From NCBI RefSeq assembly GCF_900492205.1, contig NZ_UEYQ01000009.1, positions 1 to 64,000 of the forward strand: DNA of 64,000 nt. Reading direction: 5' to 3'. The notes below the pieces were generated by a model. That model saw only the letters and a list, made by a program, of their open reading frames with translations. It was not told where the DNA came from and ran no database searches. Positions within the stretch are counted from its first letter, which is position 1. Every line of letters begins with the position of its first letter. This document shows positions 27,424-37,174 of the stretch, piece by piece. This stretch comes from Ciceribacter sp. T2.26MG-112.2 (GTDB taxonomy: Bacteria > Pseudomonadota > Alphaproteobacteria > Rhizobiales > Rhizobiaceae). Made by a program: the position numbers and the translations under genes.

Positions 27424-28161
27424 CTACTTGATCAGTCCGAGCCTCAGCGCCTTGGCGACCGCCTGCGTGCGGTTCACGGTGTCGAGCTTCTTGGTGGCGC
27501 GGTTGAGGTAATGGTTGATGGTGTGCTCGGACAGGCCGAGAATCTCGGCGATCTCGACGCTGGTCTTGCCGGCGGCCGTCCAGTTCAGGCAGTCGATCTC
27601 CCGCTCGGTCAGCATGTCCGTCGCGCGGTTGTCGAGTTCGCGGATCTCGGCCAGTCGATTGTAGACATGAACCGAGAGATACATCAGCTCGATCATCTCG
27701 GCGGCCGTGAACTCGGGCCTGTCACCAGCGAACGACACCGCACCGCGCATTCCGGAAGCGTCATGGACGGGAAAATAGGCGCCGCGCGGCATGCGGTAGC
27801 GCTCGAACATCGACTTCGAGATATCCGTCGTGCGCGCGTCGCGCTGCTTGGCGACATGGTCGATATTGAAGGTGAACGGCGCGGTGGCGAGCCGCAGGCG
27901 CGTCAGGATCGGGCTCGAGGCCAGCAGCGCGGTCTGGTCGTATTCGGAGATGAGGTCGGCCGGCCAATTGGTGATGATGGAATTGCTCGACAGATCAAGC
28001 GATGTCGCCGCCGGCAGGTTCAGCACCATGAACGCGCGCGCACCATAGTGCTCCGTCAACCGCTTCATGAAACGGAAGACATCGAACTGGGTCTTGAATC
28101 CGGCGATCTCGGCGACGTAGTCCGCGATACGGTCGGCGCCGTCAGTGTGCATCACATTCAT
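27424..28161 (-). CDS. LuxR-type regulator with autoinducer-binding-like domain (solo)
   Basis: The 245-residue protein pairs an N-terminal autoinducer-binding-like domain (about residues 10-165) with a C-terminal LuxR helix-turn-helix (about 180-245; DMLTEREIDCLNWTAAGKTS and EIAEILGLSEHTINHYLNRA). Conserved ligand-pocket residues Trp66 and Tyr74 are present (WPADLISEY), but the Asp-Pro pair that holds the acyl-homoserine-lactone amide reads Ser83-Pro84. No luxI-type synthase is nearby. ATG 28161 is chosen because upstream sequence is not family-like. It may sense another ligand, or work without one. VisN/VisR-type rhizobial regulators are distant alternatives. Confidence 0.85.
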   Translation of the reverse strand: MNVMHTDGADRIADYVAEIAGFKTQFDVFRFMKRLTEHYGARAFMVLNLPAATSLDLSSNSIITNWPADLISEYDQTALLASSPILTRLRLATAPFTFNIDHVAKQRDARTTDISKSMFERYRMPRGAYFPVHDASGMRGAVSFAGDRPEFTAAEMIELMYLSVHVYNRLAEIRELDNRATDMLTEREIDCLNWTAAGKTSVEIAEILGLSEHTINHYLNRATKKLDTVNRTQAVAKALRLGLIK

Positions 28162-28552
28162 TGTACAGTTTCTTCGCAAGGCCCCAGAATCAACAGGCGA
28201 CAATCCCAGGCTGCACAAGATCCCGGCCTCCGGTGGAACCAAAGGCGGATTTTTTGCGCAGCTTGTCCGCCCCCCTAGAAACGCACCCGACCACGCATGA
28301 CAATCGTCAATTATGTTCTTCCCCACACCGCTTCTGATTGATGCGACCAGTCGTTTTGACACGGAATGGAAGGTTTGTATCGACTGCGCCAGACCAGCCT
28401 GACGGATTGCCTACGAATCCAGCCTGCCGACGCAGTGGACAATAGCCGCAGAAATGGATCGCAGTCCAGCAACTAACTTTATTTTACGGTAAACCCCTGT
28501 CAATACGGGGTCCGAAAACCATTTGCATCGACACGCCCATGGGAGAAGACAA
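28162..28552. other. Divergent control region between luxR-type and SMP-30 genes
   Basis: About 390 bases upstream of both divergent genes. It is less GC-rich than the coding DNA, with an AT-rich patch near 28470-28495 (ACTTTATTTTACGG). I see no long inverted repeat and no clear lux-box. It must contain both promoters, but I could not place them. Confidence 0.5.
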
Positions 28553-29440
28553 GTGACGTCACACCATCCGTTTGGAGGGAAGGTCCTCGACGAGACGAAG
28601 CTGGCACTCGGAGAGGGCCCGCTTTACGATCCCGAACTCGACTGCCTCTGGTGGTTCGATATTCTCGGCCAGAGCCTGCGGCAGCGGGACTTCGCCACCG
28701 GGTCAGTCATCACGCAGGCCCTGCCCTTCATGGGCAGCGTGATCGCCCGGATCGATGGTCACCGCCATCTCGTCGCGTCCGACCAGGGCCTGTTCCTGCG
28801 CGAGGTGGCCTCCGGTGCATTCAGCCCCTATTGCGAACTGGAGCCGTCGAGCCTCGGCAATCGTTCCAATGACGGGCGCGTGCATCCTTCCGGCGCACTG
28901 TGGATCGGCACGATGGGCAAGGATGCCGCAACCGGCGCCGGCGCGATCTACCATGTCGCCAACCAGACCGTGACCAAGCTTTTCGACAAGGTCAGCATTG
29001 CCAATTCGATCTGCTTCTCGCCCGACGGGGCCACCGGCTATTTCGTCGATTCCAAGGTCAACACGCTGATGCGTGTTCCATTGGACGCCGCGACCGGCCT
29101 TCCGACCGGCGATGCCAGCCTGTTCATCGATGGGCGTGACCGGCCGGGCGTGTTCGACGGCTCGGTCTGCGACGCCAGGGGCGATATCTGGAATGCGCGC
29201 TGGGGCGGCGGCGGGGTGGACCGATATGATCCGCAGGGCCGCCACCTGGCCCGCTACGACCTGCCGGCGCAGCGCGTGACCTGCCCGGCCTTCATCGGAC
29301 GCAATGCCGATCGGCTGATCGTCACCTCCTGCTGGGAGGGCCTCGACGACACCGGACGCGCTGCCGATCCTCTGGCGGGCGCAACGTTCGAGTTGGGCGC
29401 AACCGTCGAAGGCCGCATCGAGCCCGCCTTCAAGCTCTGA
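28553..29440 (+). CDS. SMP-30/gluconolactonase family sugar lactonase
   Basis: I use GTG at 28553 (GGGAGA ribosome site), giving 295 residues; an upstream TTG at 28523 adds ten unlikely residues. This is a six-bladed beta-propeller lactonase. Probable metal ligands are Glu21 (LGEGPLYDP), Asn151 (IANSICFSPDG) and Asp202 (VFDGSVCDARG), with substrate contacts near NRSNDGRVHPSG. Such enzymes open sugar lactones in oxidative sugar catabolism (for example arabinose, galactose or glucuronate routes). No sugar genes adjoin, so the substrate is open. It is divergent from the LuxR-type solo, which might control it. Confidence 0.9.
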   Translation: MTSHHPFGGKVLDETKLALGEGPLYDPELDCLWWFDILGQSLRQRDFATGSVITQALPFMGSVIARIDGHRHLVASDQGLFLREVASGAFSPYCELEPSSLGNRSNDGRVHPSGALWIGTMGKDAATGAGAIYHVANQTVTKLFDKVSIANSICFSPDGATGYFVDSKVNTLMRVPLDAATGLPTGDASLFIDGRDRPGVFDGSVCDARGDIWNARWGGGGVDRYDPQGRHLARYDLPAQRVTCPAFIGRNADRLIVTSCWEGLDDTGRAADPLAGATFELGATVEGRIEPAFKL

Positions 29441-29449
29441 TGAATTCGA

Positions 29450-29468
29450 GCCGGCGGTATCCGCCGGC
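29450..29468 (+). terminator. Terminator-like hairpin after the SMP-30 gene
   Basis: A perfect 8-bp stem, GCCGGCGG/CCGCCGGC, with a 3-base loop, starts 9 bases after the stop. The following CCCCTTGTC is only weakly T-rich. Confidence 0.55.
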
Positions 29469-29661
29469 CCCTTGTCGCAGATCTACCCCGACACGCAAAA
29501 TTGTTCCCTGCCAGGATGAAAATATTACCGGCAAGAGCGTGGGAACGAATAGGGACGACACGCATTTTCCTCTCGAACCGGCGTGATCGGCTCCGCCCAT
29601 CCCAAGGGCCAAGCCGATCGCGTCTTTCGCAAGACCATCTCAGAGGAAAGGTAGGTCCACC

Positions 29662-30270
29662 ATGAAAAAGACCCTCAACGCTTTCGCCGCCGCTGTTCTG
29701 CTCGGCTCGACCGCAATCGCTCCGCTCGCCTATGCCCAGGATGCGACCGCCCCGGCAGCAGGTACCGAGGCTCCGGCCGCTACCGGCACCGAGGCTCCGG
29801 TCGTCGCTCCGATGACCGACACGGCGCCGAATGCTGCCGCAACGACGCCGTCCGATCCGGCCGCCGCCAACTCCAACATGGCTGCCACGACCGATACCTA
29901 TCTGACCGAGCAGAGCGAAAGCCAGCTCAGCGCCAACAACTTCATCGGTCAGTCGGTCTATACCTCGGGCGATGAATCGATCGGCGAGATCAACGACCTG
30001 ATCATTGAAGAAAAGGGCGGCATCGTCGCTGCAGTGATCGGTGTCGGCGGCTTCCTCGGCATCGGCGAAAAGGATGTCGCCGTTCCGATGAGCAAGATCA
30101 CGGTCACCCGTGACGCAGACGATGCTGACGAACTTCGCCTGACGACCATGGAAACCGCCGAAACGCTGAAGGGCGCTCCGGAGTTCAAGAAGCTCGACGC
30201 CCAGGCTGACGCGGGTTCGACCATGACCCCGACCGACAACACCACCACCTCGTCGACGGTTACCAAGTAA
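29662..30270 (+). CDS. Secreted PRC-barrel domain protein
   Basis: The 202-residue protein begins with a clear signal peptide (KKTLNAFAAAVLLGSTAIAP ... AYAQ). An Ala/Thr/Pro-rich linker (about residues 27-80) precedes a PRC-barrel domain (about 90-170): NFIGQSVYTSGDESIGEIND, LIIEEKGGIVAAVIGVGGFLG. The tail is Thr-rich. PRC-barrel proteins of this exported type are common in rhizobia and are often stress-induced; function is unknown. ATG 29662 follows GAGGAAAGG. A strong terminator follows the gene, so it is monocistronic. Confidence 0.93.
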   Translation: MKKTLNAFAAAVLLGSTAIAPLAYAQDATAPAAGTEAPAATGTEAPVVAPMTDTAPNAAATTPSDPAAANSNMAATTDTYLTEQSESQLSANNFIGQSVYTSGDESIGEINDLIIEEKGGIVAAVIGVGGFLGIGEKDVAVPMSKITVTRDADDADELRLTTMETAETLKGAPEFKKLDAQADAGSTMTPTDNTTTSSTVTK

Positions 30271-30300
30271 CCTGGAACGAGGGACGTGTTGATCCCTTCG

Positions 30301-30324
30301 AGGGCGATGCTTCGGCATCGCCCT
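30301..30324 (+). terminator. Rho-independent terminator after the PRC-barrel gene
   Basis: A perfect 10-bp stem, AGGGCGATGC/GCATCGCCCT, with a TTCG tetraloop and a following TTTTGC. It is 30 bases after the stop. Confidence 0.92.
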
Positions 30325-30365
30325 TTTTGCTTGTCTGGAACGGGGCCTGAGGCGCCTGTATCGTT

Positions 30366-31760
30366 TCAGGCGCTGGCTCGCTCGACGAGAGCGAATTCAT
30401 GGTGGTGCGTATCGAGATAACGCAGCGTTGCTGCGGCGTCCGCCGGCCTGCCGAAATAGTAGCCCTGCCCCATGCCGCAGCCCAGACGGCGCAGCTTTTC
30501 GGCTTCGGATGCGGTTTCGATGCCCTCTGCCACCACTTCGAGATCGAGCCCTTCACACATGGTGACGATCGCCTTGATGATGTGCTCCGACGTGCGGTCG
30601 GTGCTGATCGCCGAGACGAAGGCGCGGTCGATCTTGACCTTGTCGAACGTGAAGTCGCGCAGACGGCCGAGACTGGACTGGCCGGTGCCGAAGTCGTCTA
30701 GGGAAATGCGGATGCCCGCCTGGCGCAGATCGTTGATGATGCGGCGTGCCGTGTCGGCCGAGGTCATTACCGCGGTCTCGGTGATCTCCAGTTCGAGGCG
30801 GCGCGGATCGAAACCGACGGCCGACAGGATCGACAGCGTGTTGGAGGCCGTGCGCGGGTCCATCAGCTGGGCCGAGGACAGGTTGAACGACAGGAAGAGT
30901 TCGCGCGGCCAGGCGAGCGTCGCCTCCGCCGCCTTGCGCAACAGGGTCTCCGACAGCATGTCGATGAAGCCCCGCTCCTCGGCGAGCGGCACGAAAATGG
31001 CGGGCGAGACGAAGCCGAGATCCGGGTCGTTCCAGCGGGCCAGCGCCTCGAAGCCGAGGACGCGATTGTCGGCGAGCGAGACGATCGGCTGGAAATGAAC
31101 GTCGACATTATCAGTGATGATGGCATTGCGCAGCGCCTGCTCGAGCTGCGTGGCGCGCTTCATTTCCTGCGCGATCTCGCGCGAATAGACGGTGATCTGG
31201 CCGCGGCCGCGGCGCTTGGACCGGTAGAGCGCCGTTTCGGCGCTCTTCATCAGCTCTTCGAAATCGGCGCCGGCGAACGGATAGACGGCGAAACCAAGCG
31301 AAGCGGAGAGACGGACATTGCGATCGCCCAGATCATAGGGCGCCGACAGCACATCCTTGATCATCTGGCCGGTGCGCTCCGCACCAAGCCGCTCGAACAC
31401 CAGCGGCAGGATGATGGCGAATTCGTCGCCGTCGTGACGGGTGACGGTGGCGCCATCGGGAACGCAGGCCTTCAGCCGATGCGCCACCTGGCAAAGGATC
31501 TCGTCGCCGGCGACCGAGCCGAACAGATCGTTGATGGGCTTGAAGCCGTCGAGATTGACTATGGCGACCGTGAAGGGCGCAGGATCGGCCGCGCGCTCGC
31601 CGGCCAGCAGTCGAACCTTGTCGCGCAGCCGGTACCGGTTGCCGAGGCCGGTCAGCTGATCGGTATAGGCCATCGCCTGAAGCTCGTTCTGGCTCACCTG
31701 AGGCAATGTTGGTCCGGCAGGGCCCATCGGCGCATCCTGGAAAGAATCCTCTTCACTCAT
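30366..31760 (-). CDS. GGDEF-EAL protein (probable c-di-GMP phosphodiesterase)
   Basis: The 464-residue protein has no membrane segment. The GGDEF domain (about residues 28-190) starts YTDQLTGLGNRYRLRDKVRL but its active-site loop reads RHDGDEF: the first Gly is Asp, and no RxxD inhibitory site precedes it. The EAL domain (about 210-455) has an intact EALARWND, NLSSAQL, EITETAVM, DDFGTGQSSL and EGIET. The likely activity is c-di-GMP hydrolysis, with GGDEF as a GTP-sensing or structural module. It is on the same strand as, and downstream of, the PAS-receiver gene (about 95-base gap), so the two may be linked. Confidence 0.92.
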   Translation of the reverse strand: MSEEDSFQDAPMGPAGPTLPQVSQNELQAMAYTDQLTGLGNRYRLRDKVRLLAGERAADPAPFTVAIVNLDGFKPINDLFGSVAGDEILCQVAHRLKACVPDGATVTRHDGDEFAIILPLVFERLGAERTGQMIKDVLSAPYDLGDRNVRLSASLGFAVYPFAGADFEELMKSAETALYRSKRRGRGQITVYSREIAQEMKRATQLEQALRNAIITDNVDVHFQPIVSLADNRVLGFEALARWNDPDLGFVSPAIFVPLAEERGFIDMLSETLLRKAAEATLAWPRELFLSFNLSSAQLMDPRTASNTLSILSAVGFDPRRLELEITETAVMTSADTARRIINDLRQAGIRISLDDFGTGQSSLGRLRDFTFDKVKIDRAFVSAISTDRTSEHIIKAIVTMCEGLDLEVVAEGIETASEAEKLRRLGCGMGQGYYFGRPADAAATLRYLDTHHHEFALVERASA

Positions 31761-31854
31761 TCGTGAGGATGAAAGCCAAACATTAAAAAATAATAGAGTT
31801 TCCGCAGAGTTGCGTCGCCCACCCGACCCATTATTTGGGGGGTTGACAGCACGC

Positions 31855-33510
31855 TCAAAGGGCAGCGGCGCCCTTTTTGGCCGGAATGGCGCGGGTCAGC
31901 ATCACCTCGACGGCATCCGGGCTCAGCGGCTTCAGGATCACGTCGTTCATTCCCGCTGCGAAACACTCGTCACGATCACGCTCGAAAGCCTGAACCAGGA
32001 CGCCGATCACCGGCGTGGTGCGCCCTGTGCCGCGTTCCATCTCGCGGATGCGACGGCATGCCTCGAAGCCGTTGACGACCGGGAGCGTGACGTCCATCAG
32101 CACGATGTCGGGCTTCAACTCGTCGCACAGTCGCACGACTTCCTCGCCGTCGGCGGCGATCCGATAGGCATAGCCCAGCCCCTCGAGGATCTGCGCGAAG
32201 ACGATCTGGTTGATGTCGTTATCCTCGGCGACCAGGACGAACGGCGCCGCCTGATGCTCGAGGGGAGGATTGCGTTCGGCTTCCGCGGCATTGATCTGCC
32301 AATCATCGGCAGCTCCCTCCGGCTCCAGCCCGGCCAGCTTTTCCATCACGTGAAAGGCGAGTTCGGTATCGAGCTGGAAGCCGTCCAGCGTGATGGTGCC
32401 GATGCCGTAGGCGTCTGCCACTTCCAGGCATTTGACGTCCATCTGCGTGTCGACCAGGATCAGATCGATCCTGACGCCGACCGAGCGGGCGACGCTGAGA
32501 AAGGCTTCCTGCTCGGCCGCATCGCGCACGCAGCAGGCGTCGAGCCCGAGGCGCTGCAGCGTCTTGAGGCTCTTTGCCTCGAAATCGGTGTCGCCGGTGA
32601 CGAGCAGGGCCTTGCGACCCTGGGGGGCGGCATTGTGCTCGGCACGCGTACGGGCGTCTTCCGGCGGATAGGTTGTTCCTGAAACCGACGAGAGCGTCGC
32701 ATGGTCTCCGTCATCGGCTGGAGCCTGCGCCATGTCGTCGAAGCTGGTGACGACGAAATAGCGGCCGGGCTTGCCGACGCGCAGACTGCGCAGGACGACC
32801 CGCCGCACCATGCCCGCGCCGGGCTGAAGCTCGACCGCCGTCGCCGAAGGCGTCCCGGTCTCCAGGACATGCCGGGAAACGCTGGTCAGCCGCTCGGCAA
32901 TATCGTCGGCAAATGCGCCTGCCAGTGGTCCCGCCAACACGCTTTCGGCCGAAATATCCATGAAGCGGCAGAAGGCCTTGTTGACCGCGACCATGCCGAG
33001 ACTGCGATCCTGGACGAAGACCGGCTGTGCCAGGTTGTCGAGGATCTCCTCGGTCAGTTGCACGCGCTCGATGTCGGCGCGCCATTGCTCCTCGCGCTTC
33101 TTCTGCTCGGTGATATCGGTGATGACGCAGATACCGTGACCGGAGGCGAGCCTGCGCTTGGTGAGCCGGGTCCAGCGGCTCTGGCCATCGCATTGCTGGA
33201 CTTCGGAGCGTTCGCGCCAATGGGCGGAAATATGCTCGGCGATCCACTCGTCCCTGCTCTGCGCCGCATCGTCGCGACCGGCCGTCGCCGCGCCGCGCCA
33301 GCCGGCGTCATAGAGTGCCCCGAGATAGTCGCGCAGCCGCGTGCCGGGCGTAAAATACTGCGGGGGAACGGGGAAGTAGTTGCGGATCAGGCGGCTTGCA
33401 TAGATCAACTCATCGTTGCGATCGTAGACGATGAAAGCCACGGCCAAGGCTTCCGAGACGGCGTCGAGCATGGTCGTCTGCAACGATGCATCCGATACCC
33501 CGCTCACCAT
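31855..33510 (-). CDS. PAS and receiver-domain protein without histidine kinase
   Basis: The 551-residue protein has an N-terminal PAS-like domain (about residues 12-135, ending VITDITEQKKREEQWR), a second PAS (about 150-260), a receiver-like domain (about 298-395, with LILVDTQMD) and a C-terminal receiver (about 423-545). In the last, the acid pocket is Glu429/Asp430, the phosphoacceptor Asp473 (PDIVLMDVTLPVVNG) and Lys527 are intact, but the switch Thr is Leu505. No HisKA or HATPase domain is present. It would receive phosphate from another kinase and couple to PAS sensing. The following EAL protein is a plausible partner. Confidence 0.88.
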   Translation of the reverse strand: MVSGVSDASLQTTMLDAVSEALAVAFIVYDRNDELIYASRLIRNYFPVPPQYFTPGTRLRDYLGALYDAGWRGAATAGRDDAAQSRDEWIAEHISAHWRERSEVQQCDGQSRWTRLTKRRLASGHGICVITDITEQKKREEQWRADIERVQLTEEILDNLAQPVFVQDRSLGMVAVNKAFCRFMDISAESVLAGPLAGAFADDIAERLTSVSRHVLETGTPSATAVELQPGAGMVRRVVLRSLRVGKPGRYFVVTSFDDMAQAPADDGDHATLSSVSGTTYPPEDARTRAEHNAAPQGRKALLVTGDTDFEAKSLKTLQRLGLDACCVRDAAEQEAFLSVARSVGVRIDLILVDTQMDVKCLEVADAYGIGTITLDGFQLDTELAFHVMEKLAGLEPEGAADDWQINAAEAERNPPLEHQAAPFVLVAEDNDINQIVFAQILEGLGYAYRIAADGEEVVRLCDELKPDIVLMDVTLPVVNGFEACRRIREMERGTGRTTPVIGVLVQAFERDRDECFAAGMNDVILKPLSPDAVEVMLTRAIPAKKGAAAL

Positions 33511-33862
33511 CCATCATCCCCTTTTGGCCTGTCGTCACCAATACTGGTGCTACGCATCTACGATGTCGCTTCGAAAAATGCCGGGGTGCTGGGCGACCCG
33601 GCCGAAGCTACTATGTTTTACGCAACGCAACCGGACATGCCGAAGGAAGCCTTGAATTGGCGTGGGGCGGAATGAAGGACGTTTCGGCACCGCCCCTCCC
33701 CCTGCTGGCTAGGCAGCATTGCCGGAGAACATTTCAAGTCTGCGTTGAAACTATCGGCTCAAGCTTAAGGCGATCTTAATGGCGCATGCCAGTTGTCCCG
33801 CTTTCGCGCAACCGGTGCAGTTACCGCTTCCCTCGCAGCGCCGAATCCTCGAAAATGGTCAA
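33511..33862. other. Divergent region between the PAS-receiver gene and mutL
   Basis: About 350 bases. The only structured element seen is an inverted repeat CACCA-ATAC-TGGTG (33536-33549), 26 bases upstream of the PAS-receiver start, a possible operator. The frame of mutL is open upstream to 33779 but that part does not look like MutL. No small gene is supported. Confidence 0.5.
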
Positions 33863-35713
33863 ATGACCATCAAGCAACTCTCCGAAACACTCATCAACCA
33901 GATCGCCGCCGGCGAGGTCATCGAACGACCCGCGAGCGCGGCGAAGGAATTGATCGAGAACGCCATCGACGCAGGCGCCACGCGCATCGAGATCGCCACG
34001 GCCGGCGGCGGCAAGAGCCTGCTCAGGGTCGCCGACAACGGCTCTGGCATGGAGGCGGAGGATCTCGAGCTTGCCATCCGCCGCCACTGCACCTCGAAGA
34101 TCAGCGACACGCTGTTCGACATCCGCTCGCTCGGCTTTCGCGGCGAGGCGCTGCCGTCGATCGGCTCGGTCGCCAGGCTCAGCATCGCCAGCCGAAGGGC
34201 CGGCAGTTCGGAAGGAGCCGAGATCGTGGTCGCCGGCGGCAAGGTCTCCCCCGTTCGGCCGGCCGCCGCCAATCCGGGCACGACGGTCGAAGTGCGCGAC
34301 CTGTTCTTCGCCACCCCGGCCCGGCTGAAATTTCTCAAGACCGAAAAGGCCGAGGCTGCCGCGATCACCGAAGTGGTGAAGCGCATGGCGATCGCCTTTC
34401 CGGCGATCCGCTTCGTGCTGTCGGGCAGCGACCGCTCGACGCTGGAACTGCCGGCGACCGGCGACGATCATCTGGCGCGCATAGCCCAGGTGCTCGGCGC
34501 AGAGTTCCGCGACAATGCGATCGCGCTCGATGCGGAACGCGAGGATGTGCACCTTGGCGGCTTTGCCGGCCTGCCGACCTTCCATCGCGGCAATTCCGCC
34601 CATCAATATGCCTTCGTCAACGGTCGGCCGGTGCAGGACAAGCAGATCCTCTCGGCGATCCGCGGCGCCTATGCCGAGACCATGCCGCAGGGCCGCTATC
34701 CGGTCGCGGTGCTGGCGCTGACACTCGATCCGGCGCTGGTCGACGTCAATGTGCATCCGGCAAAATCGGATGTGCGGTTCCGCGATCCGGGTCTCGTGCG
34801 CGGCCTGATCGTCGGCGCCATCCGCGAGGCTTTGAAGCGCGAAGGCGACCGTGCCTCGACCACCGGGGCGGAGGGAATGCTGCGCGCCTTCAGGCCCGGT
34901 TTCCGCCCGACGGCTGCCGCGACATCCGGCGGCAATTGGAGTTTCCAGTCGTCGCCCTACCGGCCCTTCGCCGCCCCCCATTCACAGGAGACGGGCAATA
35001 CCGACTATCGACCGGGATTCGGCGAGGCGGCGCAGGCGTCCTTCGGCGAAACGGCGATGCCTGCGGCCCGCAGCGAAGGTCCTGGCGCTGGGCAAGCGCC
35101 GGGGGCACCGGGGGCGTCGGCGGAACCGGTCGCCTACCCGCTCGGGGCCGCCCGCGCCCAGGTCCATGCCAATTACATCGTCTCGCAGACCAGGGACGGG
35201 CTCGTGATCGTCGACCAGCACGCCGCCCATGAGCGGCTGGTGTTCGAGCAGATGCGCAAGGCGCTTTCCGGCCGGCGCCTGCCGTCGCAGGGCCTGCTGA
35301 TCCCGGAAATCGTCGACCTGCCGGAGGAAGACTGCGACCGCCTCATGGTGCATGCCACGTCGCTCGAACAACTGGGGCTCGCCATCGAGCGGTTCGGGCC
35401 CGGCGCGATCGCGGTGCGCGAGACCCCGGCCATGCTGGGCGAGATGGACGTGCCGGGCCTGATCCGCGAACTCGCCGACGAGATTGCCGAGTGGGACACG
35501 GCGCTGGGGCTTTCCGGCAAGCTGGAGCATGTCGCCGCCACCATGGCCTGTCATGGATCGGTGCGCTCCGGGCGGCAACTGCGCGTCGAGGAGATGAACG
35601 CGCTTCTGCGGCAGATGGAGGAGACGCCGGGCTCGGGCCAGTGCAATCACGGCCGGCCGACTTATGTCGAACTCAAGCTCTCCGACATCGAGCGGCTGTT
35701 CGGGCGAAGCTGA
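33863..35713 (+). CDS. mutL: DNA mismatch repair protein MutL
   Basis: The 616-residue protein starts at ATG 33863 ([20 protein letters not shown]). The GHKL ATPase motifs are intact: [20 protein letters not shown] (catalytic Glu), VADNGSGM, and [15 protein letters not shown] proline/glycine/alanine-rich linker (about residues 330-425) joins the C-terminal dimerisation domain (from about [20 protein letters not shown]). The C-terminal domain has no DQHA(x)2E(x)4E-type endonuclease set beyond [12 protein letters not shown], where [12 protein letters not shown] does match the start of that motif (D-Q-H-A-A-H-E-R). Endonuclease activity is therefore possible. It precedes DUF2093 on the same strand. 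Confidence 0.95.
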   Translation: MTIKQLSETLINQIAAGEVIERPASAAKELIENAIDAGATRIEIATAGGGKSLLRVADNGSGMEAEDLELAIRRHCTSKISDTLFDIRSLGFRGEALPSIGSVARLSIASRRAGSSEGAEIVVAGGKVSPVRPAAANPGTTVEVRDLFFATPARLKFLKTEKAEAAAITEVVKRMAIAFPAIRFVLSGSDRSTLELPATGDDHLARIAQVLGAEFRDNAIALDAEREDVHLGGFAGLPTFHRGNSAHQYAFVNGRPVQDKQILSAIRGAYAETMPQGRYPVAVLALTLDPALVDVNVHPAKSDVRFRDPGLVRGLIVGAIREALKREGDRASTTGAEGMLRAFRPGFRPTAAATSGGNWSFQSSPYRPFAAPHSQETGNTDYRPGFGEAAQASFGETAMPAARSEGPGAGQAPGAPGASAEPVAYPLGAARAQVHANYIVSQTRDGLVIVDQHAAHERLVFEQMRKALSGRRLPSQGLLIPEIVDLPEEDCDRLMVHATSLEQLGLAIERFGPGAIAVRETPAMLGEMDVPGLIRELADEIAEWDTALGLSGKLEHVAATMACHGSVRSGRQLRVEEMNALLRQMEETPGSGQCNHGRPTYVELKLSDIERLFGRS

Positions 35714-35778
35714 AAAGGCTGGAAATCGCGACGATGGCGCGCTATGGCAGTTTCGTTACACGCAGGAGACCTCGCCAG

Positions 35779-36006
35779 ATGAACCGTTTCGAAGGCGGAA
35801 GCCGGGAAGCCAAGATCCGCTACCTCGACGCGGACTTCCAGATCCTGTCGCCGGGCTCCTACGTCACCTGCGCGATCACCGGCCAGCCGATCATGATCGA
35901 CGAGCTGAAATACTGGAGCGTCGCGCGGCAGGAACCTTACATCGACGCCGCCGCCTCTCTCGAAGCGGAAAAGCGGGCCGGCGCCCTTCCCAACCAGAAG
36001 CGCTGA
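35779..36006 (+). CDS. DUF2093 domain protein
   Basis: A 75-residue protein starting at ATG 35779 (MNRFEGGSREAKIRYLDADF), with AGGAG at 35764. It contains FQILSPGSYVTCAITGQPIM and LKYWSVARQEPYIDAAAS, diagnostic of DUF2093, a short family of alphaproteobacteria. Cys and Gly near CAITGQ suggest a small zinc-ribbon-like fold, but only one Cys is seen. Function unknown. It lies 65 bases after mutL and ends 16 bases from the convergent lpxK stop. Confidence 0.9.
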   Translation: MNRFEGGSREAKIRYLDADFQILSPGSYVTCAITGQPIMIDELKYWSVARQEPYIDAAASLEAEKRAGALPNQKR

Positions 36007-36022
36007 TCGGGCAAATTTTCCC

Positions 36023-37060
36023 TCAGCGCGCAGGCCCCTTCAGCCGCCGCGCCCGGCAGGCCTCGACGGCACGATCGACGATGAAGCCCGGCGCCTGGGG
36101 ATCGTCGAAGGCCATCTCCACATCGACGACGCTCACCCGCCGCCGCAATTCCTCCGAACGTCCATGACCACCGATCAGCCGCACCATGTCCTTGGCAGTG
36201 GTCGCAAGGATCAGGCCACTTGCCTCGGCATGGGCGATCAGGTCGTCGATCTCATCGTCGCTCAGATGGTGATGGTCGGGAAAGTCGCGCGTCGCGGCAA
36301 TCTTGGCGCCGATCGATTCCAGCGTGCGGTAGAATTTTCCCGGATCGGCAATGCCGGCAAAGGCGAGCACGCGGCGGCCGGCAAGTCCGGCATCGCCTTG
36401 CGGCCGAAGCTTGGCCACCATGACCTGCTTGCCCGCCCTTGCCGCCTGACGCACGAGCCGGTCGGCGGCATTGCCGTCGCCGACCTTGAGGATGGCGTCG
36501 AGATGCCGCATCTGCACGGCGATCGGGGCACGCACGGGGCCGCCCGGCACGATATGGCCGTTGCCGACGCCGCGACCGGTATCGATCACCACCAGGGCGA
36601 AATCGACGGCCAGCCGTGCGCTTTGAAAGCCATCGTCCATAATGATGAGGTCGACGCCTTCCTTGACCAGGCGTTCGGCACCGGCGACCCGGCGTCTTGA
36701 GATAACGGTCCGCGCCTCGCGCGCGAGCAGCAGCGGCTCGTCTCCGACATCGACGGCGCGGTGGTGCTCGGGATCGACCACGGTGGTGATGTCGAGCGAA
36801 CCGCCATAGCCACGACTGAGAAAGCCGGGTTTCAGCCCTTTCGCCTTGGCGGCGCGGGCGATCGTCAAGGCGGTCGGGGTCTTGCCGGCGCCGCCGACGG
36901 TAAAGTTGCCGACGCAGATCACCGGGACCGGCGGCGCATGGCGGCGCTTTCGCCCCATCCGATAGCCCGCGATCCGGCCGTAAAGGAAGGAAAGCGGCGC
37001 CAGGCTCCAGGCACGCCAGTCGGGCTCCATCCACCAGAACGGCGGCGCTTCCGATACCAT
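36023..37060 (-). CDS. lpxK: Tetraacyldisaccharide 4'-kinase
   Basis: The 345-residue enzyme phosphorylates the 4' position of lipid A disaccharide at the inner membrane. Walker A is in the block [20 protein letters not shown]; an N-terminal hydrophobic helix (about residues 15-33) anchors the protein. LIIMDDGFQ, the family's second conserved block, is present. It is the third gene of the leftward waaA - HAD - lpxK group, 114 bases after the HAD gene. Confidence 0.96.
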   Translation of the reverse strand: MVSEAPPFWWMEPDWRAWSLAPLSFLYGRIAGYRMGRKRRHAPPVPVICVGNFTVGGAGKTPTALTIARAAKAKGLKPGFLSRGYGGSLDITTVVDPEHHRAVDVGDEPLLLAREARTVISRRRVAGAERLVKEGVDLIIMDDGFQSARLAVDFALVVIDTGRGVGNGHIVPGGPVRAPIAVQMRHLDAILKVGDGNAADRLVRQAARAGKQVMVAKLRPQGDAGLAGRRVLAFAGIADPGKFYRTLESIGAKIAATRDFPDHHHLSDDEIDDLIAHAEASGLILATTAKDMVRLIGGHGRSEELRRRVSVVDVEMAFDDPQAPGFIVDRAVEACRARRLKGPAR

Positions 37061-37174
37061 GTCTTACCGTTTTCCTTTATCCGCGGGCTTTGTGCCACGG
37101 CTTTGCACTTGCGGCAACAGAGCCAGACCGCATGGCCTTCGTCAAGTCGAGCGTGCCATTCCGGGACAGGTCGG

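Noticed and set aside
27272-27511. 79-codon plus-strand frame with a good AAGGAG site
   Set aside because: The content is Gly/Pro/Arg-rich, and its second half overlaps the luxR-type gene antisense. The ribosome site alone is not enough.
29542-29566. EcfG-type promoter (GGAAC, 16 bases, then CATT) upstream of the PRC-barrel gene
   Set aside because: The -10 part should read CGTT. One mismatch in so short a motif leaves little support.
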